From assembly GCF_037095755.1 (NCBI RefSeq), contig NZ_JBAWKJ010000001.1, forward strand, positions 1,057,001 through 1,121,000: a stretch of 64,000 nt of DNA. The letters run 5' to 3'. Below are positions 7,555-17,765 of this stretch, piece by piece. Position 1 is the first letter of the stretch, and each line of letters opens with the position of its first letter. Source of the stretch: Sphingopyxis sp. CCNWLW2. GTDB lineage: Bacteria > Pseudomonadota > Alphaproteobacteria > Sphingomonadales > Sphingomonadaceae. The position numbers were made by a program, and so were the translations under genes. The notes beneath the pieces are model-generated. The model was not told the origin of the DNA. It saw nothing but the letters and a program-made list of their open reading frames with translations, and did no database searches.

Positions 7555-8367
7555 TCAGGCCTTCTTCGGTGCCGCGGCCGGAGCAGCGGCCTTCGCCGGG
7601 GTCAGCGACGCCGGCTTCACCTGGCCGTTCGACATGATCGAGCCGAGCACGTCGTTCGAGAAGGTCGACAGACGGCGGGCGATCGCCTTGTTGCGGCTCT
7701 GGAGCCAGTTGAACGCGAGCACCGCGGGAACCGCCACGATCAGACCGATGGCGGTCATGATCAGAGCTTCACCGACCGGACCGGCGACGGTGTCGATCGA
7801 AGCCTGACCCGACGCACCGATCTTCACGAGCGCGCGAAGAATACCGATAACCGTACCGAACAGACCGACGAACGGAGCGGTCGAACCGACGGTCGCGAGG
7901 AAGGCGAGGCCCGAGTTCAGCTTCGAGTTGATGTGGTTCTGCGAACGCTCGAGCGTGCCGTGCATCCAGTCGTGGGCTTCGACGGGGTTGGCGAGCTTGT
8001 TATGCTCTTCGTTGGCGCGCAGACCGTCTTCGACGACCTGGCGATAGGCGCTGTTCTTTTCGAGCTTCGAAGCGCCGTCGGCGAGCGTCGGAGCGCGCCA
8101 GAAATTGGCATCGACCGCCTTGCCCTGGTTGATCACCTTATTCTGTTCGAACAGCTTGGTGAACAGGATGTAGAGCGTGCCGACGAACATGATCAGCAGG
8201 ACGAGGAAGGTGACCTGCGAGACGATGCCGCCTTCGCACAGCGCGGGGACGAGACCGTAAGGGCTCGCGCCTTCTTCCTTCACGCACATCGCGGCGGGCA
8301 TCAGGCTGAGCCCCGCGTCGTGGGCCGGTGCTGCCGCAGCGGCGGCATTTGCGATCAGATTAAACAT
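7555..8367 (-). CDS. exbB: ExbB/MotA/TolQ proton channel protein
   Basis: The protein has 270 residues. It has a longer periplasmic N-terminus than E. coli ExbB, a first membrane helix at about residues 48-70, a large cytoplasmic loop, and two further helices. The segment SGLAFLATVGSTAPFVGLFG with GTVIGIL after it is the MotA/TolQ/ExbB signature. The C-terminus is Ala/Lys-rich. It forms the pentameric stator that with ExbD energises TonB. It follows tonB in the operon by 58 bp. Confidence 0.94.
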   Translation of the reverse strand: MFNLIANAAAAAAPAHDAGLSLMPAAMCVKEEGASPYGLVPALCEGGIVSQVTFLVLLIMFVGTLYILFTKLFEQNKVINQGKAVDANFWRAPTLADGASKLEKNSAYRQVVEDGLRANEEHNKLANPVEAHDWMHGTLERSQNHINSKLNSGLAFLATVGSTAPFVGLFGTVIGILRALVKIGASGQASIDTVAGPVGEALIMTAIGLIVAVPAVLAFNWLQSRNKAIARRLSTFSNDVLGSIMSNGQVKPASLTPAKAAAPAAAPKKA

Positions 8368-8425
8368 ACTGGAAAATCCCTCTCAAAATATTCGATAAGT
8401 TCGAAACACAGATTCGGTCGCGCGA

Positions 8426-9082
8426 TCAGCGCGGAATCTGCCAACGGATACGATTGCTGTAGCTGCCGCCCACGGGGTTACCCGCGCGATCCTTGCCCGG
8501 ATTGAACCGGCCACGGCGCTGGATAAGCTTGCAGGTTTCGGCATCGAGATCGGCATGGCCGCTCGACGAGGTCACGTCACACGAAGTGATGCGGCCATCG
8601 ACGCCATAGGTGACGCGGAACCCGGTCGTGCCTTCGCGCTCTTCGCGCATCGCACGGGCCGGATAGTCGTCGTTCGTCGCCCAGCGGCCCGGGTTGCCCT
8701 TTGGCGTACCAGCGGCGCTGAGATCAGGCGTCGGCGGCGGCGCCGGCGGTGCCGGCGGCGTATAGACGGGCGGGGGCGGCGTCGGCGGCGCCTTCGGCAC
8801 CGACTGGACCGTGTTGGTCGTCACCGGCGGCGGAATGGGCGACGGCGGCGTCACAACCGGCGGCGGCGGCGGCAATTTATTGTCCGGCGGCGGCGGCGGC
8901 GGGGGTTCCTCCGGCGGCGGCGGCTCTTCTACGTCCACCACATCCAATTTTTCGGCGAGTTTCTTGACGATACTGATATTCAAGCCGTTAACCAGGCCGT
9001 AGCCCAGAACCGCTGTAAGCAGACCAACCAAGACAATCGCCACTACCCTGTTTTTAGGGTCGACATTATCACCATAAGCCAT
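8426..9082 (-). CDS. tonB: TonB energy transducer
   Basis: The protein has 218 residues. One membrane anchor sits at about residues 13-33, followed by a Glu/Pro then Pro-rich spacer (about residues 50-125) that spans the periplasm. The C-terminal TonB domain has the conserved YPARA start and an FxVTYGVDGRI strand. It delivers inner-membrane proton energy to outer-membrane receptors; four such receptors lie in this window. It is the first gene of a minus-strand operon with exbB and two exbD genes. Confidence 0.94.
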   Translation of the reverse strand: MAYGDNVDPKNRVVAIVLVGLLTAVLGYGLVNGLNISIVKKLAEKLDVVDVEEPPPPEEPPPPPPPDNKLPPPPPVVTPPSPIPPPVTTNTVQSVPKAPPTPPPPVYTPPAPPAPPPTPDLSAAGTPKGNPGRWATNDDYPARAMREEREGTTGFRVTYGVDGRITSCDVTSSSGHADLDAETCKLIQRRGRFNPGKDRAGNPVGGSYSNRIRWQIPR

Positions 9083-9352
9083 TCAGGGACGACGCTCCTT
9101 GCTAGATCATCCTGACACCAATTCCCTGCCGGCGGGTTCGGTTGCCAAATGCCCGGATGATTTCCGATGCGTTTTGCCAGACCCGACGGCGCTACGTTCG
9201 GCTTATTATGTTTTTGCCGGACGCTTCGCGGCCCGTCCTATCGCGGTGGCGGCACATTCGCAAACCCTTTATCAGCGGTTAATGTCCCGTGTCCCATGAT
9301 GGGGATTTCAACGCCGATACCGGTGTCATAAACGACGGAAAGTGGAACGATC

Positions 9353-10234
9353 ATGCGCCTCCCCCACCCGGCCGCTATCGCCGGCATTCTCGCCTTAACT
9401 CTTGGAATCCCTGGCGTTTCTGCGATGCAGGCGGCCCCGGCGGCGGCGGCGGCCAGTCCGTACAGCTATGCCGACATCGCCGACCTCGCGAGCGCGGCGC
9501 CGATCGCGCTGCACGCGCGTATATATAAGGCCACGCCGCTCAAACCGGCCCAGGCACCCGGAGTCGCGGCGGGCCACACCCGATTCTATGTCGAGTCCGA
9601 GGTTGTCAGCCTGATTCGCGGCGCGGGGCCGCTCGCGGCGCGAATCTCCTACCTCGTCGACTTGCCGCAGGACGCGAAAGGAAAGCCCGCGAAGCTGAAG
9701 AAGAAGCAGCCCGTCCTGCTCTTTGCCCGGCCCGTCGCCGGGGCGACGGCGGGAAGCAGCAACACCGGCAGCGTCCAGCTGATCGCGCCCGATGCGCAGC
9801 TGCCGTGGGACCCGGCGACCGAGGCGCAATTGCGCGCCGTGCTGACCGAACTCGTCAAGCCCGGCGCTCCGCCCGCGATCACCGGCGTCGCGAACGGCTT
9901 CCACGTTCCGGGCACCTTGCCCGGCGAAGGCGAGACGCAGCTGTTCCTCAACACCCGGACGGGGGAGCCCGTGTCGCTGACCATCCTGACCGCCGCCGAC
10001 GGGTCACGGCGCTGGGCGGCGGCGTTCGGCGAGATCGTCGACGCGTCGGCGGCGGTGCCCGCGCGCAATACGCTCGCCTGGTATCGGCTCGCCTGCGGAT
10101 TGCCGCGCCAGCTGCCGCTGAGCAAGCTGGCGGGAACCGCCCCCGAGGATCGGCGCAAGGCCGCGTCGGACTATGGCGTCATCCTCGGCGCGCTCGGCGA
10201 ATGCACGCGCACGCGCAAGCCGCCGGTTGGTTGA
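9353..10234 (+). CDS. Hypothetical secreted protein
   Basis: The protein has 293 residues with a signal peptide (about residues 1-24) followed by an Ala-rich stretch. The mature part seems to be a soluble beta-rich domain. A Lys-rich loop, KGKPAKLKKKQPVLLF, stands before a hydrophobic strand. Two cysteines near the C-terminus may form a disulfide. I do not recognise the family. The 270-bp upstream region is shared with the divergent tonB operon and shows no motif I can name. Confidence 0.6.
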   Translation: MRLPHPAAIAGILALTLGIPGVSAMQAAPAAAAASPYSYADIADLASAAPIALHARIYKATPLKPAQAPGVAAGHTRFYVESEVVSLIRGAGPLAARISYLVDLPQDAKGKPAKLKKKQPVLLFARPVAGATAGSSNTGSVQLIAPDAQLPWDPATEAQLRAVLTELVKPGAPPAITGVANGFHVPGTLPGEGETQLFLNTRTGEPVSLTILTAADGSRRWAAAFGEIVDASAAVPARNTLAWYRLACGLPRQLPLSKLAGTAPEDRRKAASDYGVILGALGECTRTRKPPVG

Positions 10235-10262
10235 TTTTCTTCGCCTGACGGCGAGGGCGGCA

Positions 10263-10332
10263 CCGGCCCACTCCCCCACCCGGCCTCCCTAGGTTACTAT
10301 CGTTGGGGAGGCCGGGTGGGGGAGTGGGCCGG
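10263..10332. repeat. Perfect 27-bp inverted repeat
   Basis: Bases 10263-10289 are the exact reverse complement of 10306-10332, with a 16-base loop. The arms are C/T-rich on one side (CCGGCCCACTCCCCCACCCG at the start). It lies in the gap between the secreted protein and hom, both on the plus strand. There is no T-run after it, so it looks like a mobile palindrome or mRNA-stabilising structure rather than a plain terminator. Confidence 0.9.
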
Positions 10333-10464
10333 AGCCGCTTTCCATAACAGGATAAAGCTCAGCTTCGGCGCGCCCTAGCCGCGCCGGGCTTGTTTCCATG
10401 GCAAAAGCCGATAGGGCGCTCGCAACGGCGGGGCGCGGCTCCGCGTCTATACGGAGCTCCTCGC

Positions 10465-11784
10465 ATGTCGCCTTATTCCGCCCCGACCGCCCCCCGCCCG
10501 CCGCTGCGTGTCGCGCTCGCGGGTATTGGCGTCGTCGGCGGCGGCGTCGTCCGGCTGCTCGAGGCGAACCGCGACCTGATCGCGCGGCGCGCCGGGCGCG
10601 CGATCGAGATCGTCGCGCTGTCGGCGCGCGACCGGCACAAGGATCGCGGCGTCGACCTCACCCCCTATCGCTGGGAAGACGATATGGATGCGCTCGTCGC
10701 GGCCGAGGATGTCGATGTCATCGTCGAGATGATCGGCGGCGCCGACGGCCCGGCGCTGACGCTGGCGCGCCATGCGCTCGGCGCGGGCAAGGCGCTGGTC
10801 ACCGCGAACAAGGCGATGATCGCGCATCACGGGCTCGACCTCGCGCGGCTCGCCGAGGAAAAGGACACGCCGCTGAAATATGAGGCCGCGGTCGCGGGCG
10901 GCATCCCGGTGATCAAGGCGATCCGCGAAGGCGCGTCGGCAAACGAGATCGCGCGCGTCTATGGCATCCTCAACGGCACCTGCAATTACATCCTGACGCA
11001 GATGGAGCGGAACGGCGCGAGCTTCGCCGATGCGCTGAGCGCTGCGCAGGCCGAGGGCTATGCCGAGGCCGACCCGACCTTCGACGTCGACGGGATCGAC
11101 GCCGCGCATAAATTGTCGATCCTCGCGGCGCTATGCTTCGGGACCAAGCTCGACATCGGCGCGGTGACCGCCGACGGGATCCGCGGGCTGATCGCCGCCG
11201 ACATTCGCGAGGCCGAGGCGCTCGGCCACCGCGTCCGCCTGATCGGCATGGCCGAGCGCGATTCGAATGGCCTCTACCAGCATGTCCAGCCGTGCCTGGT
11301 CCCCGCCGACCATCCGCTCGCCTATGTCCCCGGCGCATTGAACGCCGTCGTCGCCGAGGGCAATTTCGTCGGCCGCCTCTTCTTCGAGGGCGCGGGCGCG
11401 GGTGCGGGACCGACCGCATCGGCGATCGTCGCCGACATCATCGACATCGCGCGCGACGAATATGGCCCCGCCTTCGCGATGCCGGTCGATTCGCTCGACC
11501 AGGCGCCCGTCGCCGACGCCGGCGCGCGGATCGGCAAACATTATGTCCGCCTGATCGTCGAGGACCGCATCGGCGTGCTCGCCGAGATCGCGACGGCGAT
11601 GCGCGATGCCGGCGTCTCGATCGAAAGCCTGATCCAGCGCGGCAGCGAGGACGGCAGCGGCGTCGTCATCGTACTCGTCACCCACGAAGGCCCGGCCAGC
11701 ACGATCCATGCGGCGCTGAGCACTCTCGCCGCGTCGGACCATGTCGTCGGCGCGCCGATGCACATGCCGATCCTCGCGCTCTAG
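10465..11784 (+). CDS. hom: Homoserine dehydrogenase
   Basis: The protein has 439 residues. It reduces aspartate semialdehyde to homoserine with NAD(P)H, the branch point to threonine and methionine. The nucleotide-binding loop GIGVVGGGV is at residues 20-28. The catalytic-domain motif GILNGTCNYIL and the region YAEADPTFDVDGIDAAHK are typical. A C-terminal ACT domain starts at about residue 355 (YVRLIVEDRIGVLAEIA), so feedback control by threonine is likely. GGAG stands 8 bases before the ATG at 10465. Its stop shares CTAG with the convergent gene. Confidence 0.95.
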   Translation: MSPYSAPTAPRPPLRVALAGIGVVGGGVVRLLEANRDLIARRAGRAIEIVALSARDRHKDRGVDLTPYRWEDDMDALVAAEDVDVIVEMIGGADGPALTLARHALGAGKALVTANKAMIAHHGLDLARLAEEKDTPLKYEAAVAGGIPVIKAIREGASANEIARVYGILNGTCNYILTQMERNGASFADALSAAQAEGYAEADPTFDVDGIDAAHKLSILAALCFGTKLDIGAVTADGIRGLIAADIREAEALGHRVRLIGMAERDSNGLYQHVQPCLVPADHPLAYVPGALNAVVAEGNFVGRLFFEGAGAGAGPTASAIVADIIDIARDEYGPAFAMPVDSLDQAPVADAGARIGKHYVRLIVEDRIGVLAEIATAMRDAGVSIESLIQRGSEDGSGVVIVLVTHEGPASTIHAALSTLAASDHVVGAPMHMPILAL

Positions 11785-12269
11785 GGCTCTTCCTCGGGCG
11801 TCGGCGGGGTGCCGGTTTCGGGGTCGGTCGCGCGCTTCACGCTTTCATAGAGCGCATTATATTCGGGGCCGCGCTTCATGCGACCGCCGAGCGACATCCA
11901 GTTGTGCGGCAGCGTGTCCCACATCATCATCGTCGCCTCGGCACGCGGCAGCTTGGGCGGTGCCTCGCGGCCTTCGTTCGCAATCGCACGCAGTTCGGGC
12001 GACAGGCGGTGCAGATCGGTGTCGGAGCCGCACACAGTGATCGAACCGTCTTCGGCGGGTTTACAGCGCTTGATCGGGTCGACCATTTCCTTTGCCTTCG
12101 CAGCGGCGCTTTCGGCATCGCGCGGCGACGGCGGCGCGGGCGGTCCCTGCGTCTGCGCGGCGGCGGGCGCCATCGCGGTCATCGCCCCAGTCATCACGAC
12201 GACACAGCTCATGGCGAAAGCGGCACCGAATCGGGCGAAGCGTTCTCGACAAGTGGCGCGGGCGACCAT
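11781..12269 (-). CDS. Hypothetical secreted protein
   Basis: The protein has 162 residues. A hydrophobic signal-like segment (SCVVVMTGAMTAMAPAAA) ends near residue 38 and is followed by a Pro-rich linker. The mature part has two cysteines in RCKPAEDGSITVCGSDTD, a pattern seen in small uncharacterised periplasmic proteins of sphingomonads. I chose the ATG at 12269; a later ATG at 12212 would give a shorter leader. The open frame continues far upstream opposite glpX but only this part looks like protein. It shares the CTAG stop overlap with hom. Confidence 0.6.
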   Translation of the reverse strand: MVARATCRERFARFGAAFAMSCVVVMTGAMTAMAPAAAQTQGPPAPPSPRDAESAAAKAKEMVDPIKRCKPAEDGSITVCGSDTDLHRLSPELRAIANEGREAPPKLPRAEATMMMWDTLPHNWMSLGGRMKRGPEYNALYESVKRATDPETGTPPTPEEEP

Positions 12270-12323
12270 ATGGCGCCCACCATGCCGACGCGGCGGAACA
12301 AGTAAAGACGGAGAGTGGCGAAC

Positions 12324-13292
<969 letters not shown>

Positions 13293-13334
13293 CCGCGAAA
13301 CGGCAGGCGGAGGCCCGCTGCCGACGTTACCATT

Positions 13335-13362
13335 CGTCGCCCCTGCGAAGGCCGGGGCGACG
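13335..13362. repeat. Single palindromic repeat unit
   Basis: CGTCGCCCC (13335-13343) pairs with GGGGCGACG (13354-13362) around a 10-base loop in the convergent gap after glpX. No T-run follows on either side. Confidence 0.7.
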
Positions 13363-13428
13363 ATATGACGGTATATTACGACGCAGCCTGCGTCAGCTTT
13401 TCGCCCGGCCTTTGCGCGGGGACTGCCA

Positions 13429-14592
13429 TCAATTCCCGGCGGTCAGGCCGGGAATATATCGTGCAGCAATCTTATCGACGAATTTCTCCGGCGAAGCGCC
13501 CATCAGGTTGGTCAGAACGACAATCGAGAGATCGTCACCGGGATAGATGAATATGGCGGCGCGGGCTCCGCCGACCGGCGTGATGGCCGGATGATCGGCA
13601 CGTCGCGCCGACGGCCAACCCAATCCATAGCCATTGATGGTCGAGCCAAAACCGCGATACGTGCCGTCCGCTTGCGGCTGTGGCTTCCAAAGCTGCTGCA
13701 GGCCTTCCTTGCTGACAAGCTTCTGCTTTTGCAGAGCGATGACCCACTTTGCCAAATCGGTGGACGTCGTTCGGACACCACCGGCCGGGAATACCATTTC
13801 TGTCCATGGTTCGTGCCGCGCAAACGGAACCTTGCTTCGTTCGACGCCGACGGTCTTCATCCCCTCGATCCGCAGCGTCAGATGCGTATAGAGCGTCGCT
13901 GCCTGGGGCTTGGCTTTGGCGCCGGTAGTGTCGGCAAAGCGCGTGCGCTTCATCCCCACGACATCGAACTGCCGATCGCGCACGAAATCAGCGTAGGACT
14001 CGCCCGTGATCTTCTCGATAATTTTCCCCATCGCGACATAGTTGGTCTGGGTATAGTCGAATTTCGTTCCCGGCGAGAGTTTCAGGGGAAGTTCCTGCAC
14101 CTTTGCCCAGGCGGCATCTGGCTCGGCGCCGTCGAGCAGCCGAACATTGTCATCCGCGATTTCGGGCAGACCCGACGTGTGGGTCAGAAGCTGCCGAGCG
14201 GTAATGCCGCTCCACGTCTCGGGAAGTGTTTCGAGATATGTTTTTATTGGCGCATCGAGGTCAAGTTTGCCGGCTTCGACGAGCTGCATCACCGCGACGC
14301 CGGCAACGGCCTTGCTGATCGAGTTGATCGGAAAGGTGGTTTGTTCGGTGACGGGGGTCGACGCCTCGATATTGGCCTGGCCATAAGCGCCGGTGAACAG
14401 GATCTTGCCCTGCCGCACGATCGTCAACTGGAGCCCTGGAATGCCGCGAGAAGTCATCTCGCTTTGGACCAGCTGTTCAATGGCTGCCTTGTTTTCAGCC
14501 TCCGCGACGGACGGTGTGCGGGCACTGACACTATCGCCAAGGCCGCCCATGACCGCAATCAGGCCGATTGCGGCAGAAATTCTATTCAGCAT
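13429..14592 (-). CDS. Beta-lactamase-related serine hydrolase
   Basis: The protein has 387 residues with a signal peptide (about 1-24). It belongs to the class C beta-lactamase / D-aminopeptidase / esterase family. The nucleophile motif SISK (Ser91, Lys94) and a second-motif Tyr in FDYTQTNY are visible, and GGARAAIF near the C-terminus replaces the usual KTG/HxG strand motif. RQLLTHTSGLPEI is characteristic. Substrate is unknown; esterase or peptidase is as likely as beta-lactamase. GC content is lower than in neighbouring genes. Confidence 0.87.
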   Translation of the reverse strand: MLNRISAAIGLIAVMGGLGDSVSARTPSVAEAENKAAIEQLVQSEMTSRGIPGLQLTIVRQGKILFTGAYGQANIEASTPVTEQTTFPINSISKAVAGVAVMQLVEAGKLDLDAPIKTYLETLPETWSGITARQLLTHTSGLPEIADDNVRLLDGAEPDAAWAKVQELPLKLSPGTKFDYTQTNYVAMGKIIEKITGESYADFVRDRQFDVVGMKRTRFADTTGAKAKPQAATLYTHLTLRIEGMKTVGVERSKVPFARHEPWTEMVFPAGGVRTTSTDLAKWVIALQKQKLVSKEGLQQLWKPQPQADGTYRGFGSTINGYGLGWPSARRADHPAITPVGGARAAIFIYPGDDLSIVVLTNLMGASPEKFVDKIAARYIPGLTAGN

Positions 14593-14696
14593 TATTTGAT
14601 GGTCCTAAAGCTTGAGGAGTATATCAACTGCGTTTTTCTTGCCGTATCAATACTGTCGCGGGCGTCAAGCTCCGGCAATAAACGAGAAAAAGTTGT

Positions 14697-15185
14697 TCAA
14701 AATATTCCCGCCGCCAATCCTTCGGCGAGGGCCGCGCCCAGATCGCGCGCTTCGGCGAGGCGATCCGGGGCTATCGTCTTGGCCGCAAGGATCGCTTCGG
14801 GCGTCTGCGCATCGGTGTTGACGATGATATGATCGGCGACGCGCCGCAGCCGCCAGCCGGTCGCGATCCGGTCGAGCTGGCGCTGGGCATTTTCGCCGTC
14901 GGAGCCCGCGCAGATGATCGTCGCATAGGGGCGGCCCTCGATCCGGCCGAGGCACGGATAATAGCAGCGGTCGAACATCTCCTTCATCGCGCCCGACAGC
15001 GCCGCGAGATTTTCGGGGCCGACGAAAAGGTAGCCGCCGGCGGCGTGGAGATCATCAGGCGTCACATCGGCCGCGGCGATCAGCCGCGCCATGTCCCCCG
15101 CCCCATCGGCCGCAGCCCGCGCAAGCGCCTCGCTGCCACCGGTGCGGCTGTGCCAGGCGATCAGGAGGTGCGGCGCGTCGGTCAT
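14697..15185 (-). CDS. Flavodoxin-like NAD(P)H-dependent oxidoreductase
   Basis: The protein has 162 residues. The first strand LLIAWHSRTGGSEALARA carries the phosphate-binding loop of flavodoxin folds (S-R-T-G-G). GYLFVGPENLAALSGAMKEM is the usual second FMN contact region with the helix after it. It is compact enough to be a single domain. I start at the ATG at 15185, which removes a basic 17-residue extension. It is divergent from the alkylsulfatase with only 65 bp between starts, so they share a promoter region. Substrate is unknown. Confidence 0.75.
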   Translation of the reverse strand: MTDAPHLLIAWHSRTGGSEALARAAADGAGDMARLIAAADVTPDDLHAAGGYLFVGPENLAALSGAMKEMFDRCYYPCLGRIEGRPYATIICAGSDGENAQRQLDRIATGWRLRRVADHIIVNTDAQTPEAILAAKTIAPDRLAEARDLGAALAEGLAAGIF

Positions 15186-15250
15186 GGCCCGAAGCTTGCC
15201 AAGCACCGGCACGCGGCGCAAGCTGCCGCGAAACATGGGGGAGATATGAC

Positions 15251-17212
15251 ATGCGCCGACTGACCGCCCTGCTGCTTGCCGGCACCCTGCCCTTCGCCGC
15301 CGCCGCGCAGGACGCCGCGAGCGAGGCGACGCGCACCGCGCAGGCCGAAATCGCGGCGCGCCTGCCGCTCGATGACCCGCGCGACGAGGCCAATGTGATG
15401 CGCGGCAAGCTCGCCGAAATTCCGGGCGGTGTGATTACGGGCAAGGACGGCAAGATTGTGTGGGACCGGCGGCCCTACGCCTTCCTCGATGCCAAGGCGG
15501 CGCCCGATACGGTCAACCCGTCGCTGTGGCGGCAGGCGCGGCTGAACGCGGTGCACGGACTGTTCGAGGTCGTGCCGGGCAAGATCTGGCAGGTTCGCGG
15601 TTATGATATTTCGGTGATGACGATCATCCGCGGCAAGAGCGGCTGGATACTCGTCGACCCGCTGCTGTCCGAAGAGGCGGCGGCGGCGAGCTGGAAGCTG
15701 TTCGCCGATACCGTCGAGGCGAAGGCGGGCAAGTTGCCGATCAAGGCGGTGATGTTCAGCCACAGCCATAGCGACCATTTCGGCGGCGTCGGCGGCATCG
15801 TCACCCCCGAACAGGTCAAGCGCGAGAAGATCCGCATCATCGCGCCGCACGGCTTTTCGGAGGAAGCGACGTCGGAGAATGTCCTTGCCGGCACCGCGAT
15901 GGGACGCCGCGCGCTGTACATGTTCGGGTCGATCCTCGCTCCGGGGCCGACGGGACAGGTCGACACCGGGCTGGGGCCGAAGCTGTCGTCGGGCACGATC
16001 GGTTATATGGAGCCGACCGAGAGTATCGCTGCGACCGGCGGCACGCTGACGATCGACGGGCTGGCGTTCGAATTCCTCGACGCGGGCGGGACCGAGGCGC
16101 CGTCGGAATTCGTCTTCTATGTCCCCGCGTACAAGGCTTTGCACACGACCGAGGTCGTCACCCACACGCTGCACAATGTGCTCACCCTTCGCGGGGCGCA
16201 GGTGCGCGACGCGCTGCACTGGTCGAAGGTGATCGACGCCGCGCTCGTCCGCTGGGGCGGCAAGGCCGAGGTCGCGCTCGCGTCGCATCACTGGCCGACG
16301 TGGGGCGCGGGCGAGGTCAGCAGCTTGCTCACCAGCCAGCGCGACATTTATCGTTATGTCCACGACCGGACTTTGTTCCTCGCCAACCGCGGCGCGACGC
16401 TCCACGAGCTTGCCGATGTCACCCCCGAGGCGCCGGGGCAGGCGACGGACTTCGGCGCGCGCGGCTATTATGGCACGGTCAACCACGACATGAAGGCGAC
16501 CTATCAGCGCTATTTCGGCTGGTGGGACGGCAATCCCGCGAACTTCAACCCGCTGCCGCCCGAACAGTCGGCGCCCAAATATGTCGCGCTCGCGGGCGGT
16601 GCCGACAAATTGCTCGCGGCTGGTAAAGCGGCGATCGCGGCGGGCGACTATCGCTGGGCGGCCGAGCTTTTGAACAAGCTCGTCTTTGCGCAGCCGGACA
16701 ACAAGGACGCGCGCGCGGCGCTCGCCTCGGCCTATGACCAGATGGGCTATCAGGCGGAGTCAGGCGCGTGGCGAAATTATTATCTCGCCGCCGCGGCAAG
16801 CCTGCGCGGCACCGCGGTCGAAAGCCTGTCGGGCAACGGCCAGAGCCGGTCGTTCGTCAGCGCGATCCCGACCGCGGTGTTTTTCGACGCGCTCGCGACG
16901 CGCTTCGACGCTGCGAAAGGGCGCGCGGTCAAAGGCACCTTCCAGTTCATCCTGCCCGACAGCAAGGAAGCGGTCGCGATCGTCGTCGGCGGCGGGGTCG
17001 AGGTGCCGCGGTACGGCATGACCGACCCCGCACCGACCGCGACGATCACAATAAACCGGGCGACGCTCGACGATGTGATGCTGGGGCAGGCGCAGTTTCC
17101 CACGCTGCTCCAGTCGGGCGCGATCAAGATCGACGGCGACCGCATGGCGTTCCTGTCGTGGTTCGCGCTCCACCCGCCCGCCGACCCGCGCTTCAATGTG
17201 GTTGTGCCATAG
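15251..17212 (+). CDS. Secreted alkyl sulfatase, metallo-beta-lactamase type
   Basis: The protein has 653 residues with a signal peptide (1-19). It has an SdsA1-like architecture: a metallo-beta-lactamase domain with the dizinc motif HSHSDH (His171, His173, Asp175, His176), a helical dimerisation domain (about 400-530), and a C-terminal SCP2-like domain (about 540-653). Further ligands are in the ALHTTEVVTHTLHNV stretch. Family members cleave primary or secondary alkyl sulfates such as SDS, releasing sulfate and alcohols. Length matches the family. Periplasmic location is likely. Confidence 0.92.
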   Translation: MRRLTALLLAGTLPFAAAAQDAASEATRTAQAEIAARLPLDDPRDEANVMRGKLAEIPGGVITGKDGKIVWDRRPYAFLDAKAAPDTVNPSLWRQARLNAVHGLFEVVPGKIWQVRGYDISVMTIIRGKSGWILVDPLLSEEAAAASWKLFADTVEAKAGKLPIKAVMFSHSHSDHFGGVGGIVTPEQVKREKIRIIAPHGFSEEATSENVLAGTAMGRRALYMFGSILAPGPTGQVDTGLGPKLSSGTIGYMEPTESIAATGGTLTIDGLAFEFLDAGGTEAPSEFVFYVPAYKALHTTEVVTHTLHNVLTLRGAQVRDALHWSKVIDAALVRWGGKAEVALASHHWPTWGAGEVSSLLTSQRDIYRYVHDRTLFLANRGATLHELADVTPEAPGQATDFGARGYYGTVNHDMKATYQRYFGWWDGNPANFNPLPPEQSAPKYVALAGGADKLLAAGKAAIAAGDYRWAAELLNKLVFAQPDNKDARAALASAYDQMGYQAESGAWRNYYLAAAASLRGTAVESLSGNGQSRSFVSAIPTAVFFDALATRFDAAKGRAVKGTFQFILPDSKEAVAIVVGGGVEVPRYGMTDPAPTATITINRATLDDVMLGQAQFPTLLQSGAIKIDGDRMAFLSWFALHPPADPRFNVVVP

Positions 17213-17237
17213 GGCCGCCACCGACTATCGGAGGAAC

Positions 17238-17765
17238 ATGACCGACACCCCCGCGCACCCGACCGATCCTTTCGACGCAGAGGCGATCAACGCCACCGAA
17301 GGGCTCGATCCGGTCGACCCCGCCTATGCGCAGGTGCTGCGCATCGCGACCGCGCTCAACCTGATCCCGCTCGCGATCGGCGCGAGCGTGTTCGACGCGC
17401 TGCTGATCCGTCATATCGGGGGACCGTACGGGCTGATCACCGCCGCCGCGTGGGTAATCGCGGCGATCGTGATCGTCAGCTTTCCCTCGCGCCGCGTGTC
17501 GCGCTGGGGGTACAGGATCGGCGAAGGACAGCTGCGCGTCGCGCGCGGCTGGCTGTTCCGCACCGACACGATCGTGCCCTTTGTGCGCGTCCAGCATATC
17601 GACGTCGGGCAGGGGCCGATCGAGCGCTGGTTCGGGCTGTCGCACCTGATCGTCCACACGTCGGGCACGCATAACAGCACGGTGACGCTGCCCGGGCTGC
17701 ACGCCGACCTGGCGGCCGCGATGCGCGAGACGATCCGCCGGCATATCCAGACCGATTTCGCATGA
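17238..17765 (+). CDS. PH-domain membrane protein, YdbS-like
   Basis: The protein has 175 residues with two close hydrophobic segments (about 42-85) followed by a bacterial PH domain (bPH2). The core FRTDTIVPFVRVQHIDVGQGPIE, typical of the family, leads into LSHLIVHTSG. GGAGG is close before the ATG at 17238. It overlaps the next gene by ATGA, and that gene overlaps recJ, so translation is coupled. YdbS/YdbT pairs occur widely; in Bacillus they help resist antimicrobial compounds. Confidence 0.85.
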   Translation: MTDTPAHPTDPFDAEAINATEGLDPVDPAYAQVLRIATALNLIPLAIGASVFDALLIRHIGGPYGLITAAAWVIAAIVIVSFPSRRVSRWGYRIGEGQLRVARGWLFRTDTIVPFVRVQHIDVGQGPIERWFGLSHLIVHTSGTHNSTVTLPGLHADLAAAMRETIRRHIQTDFA

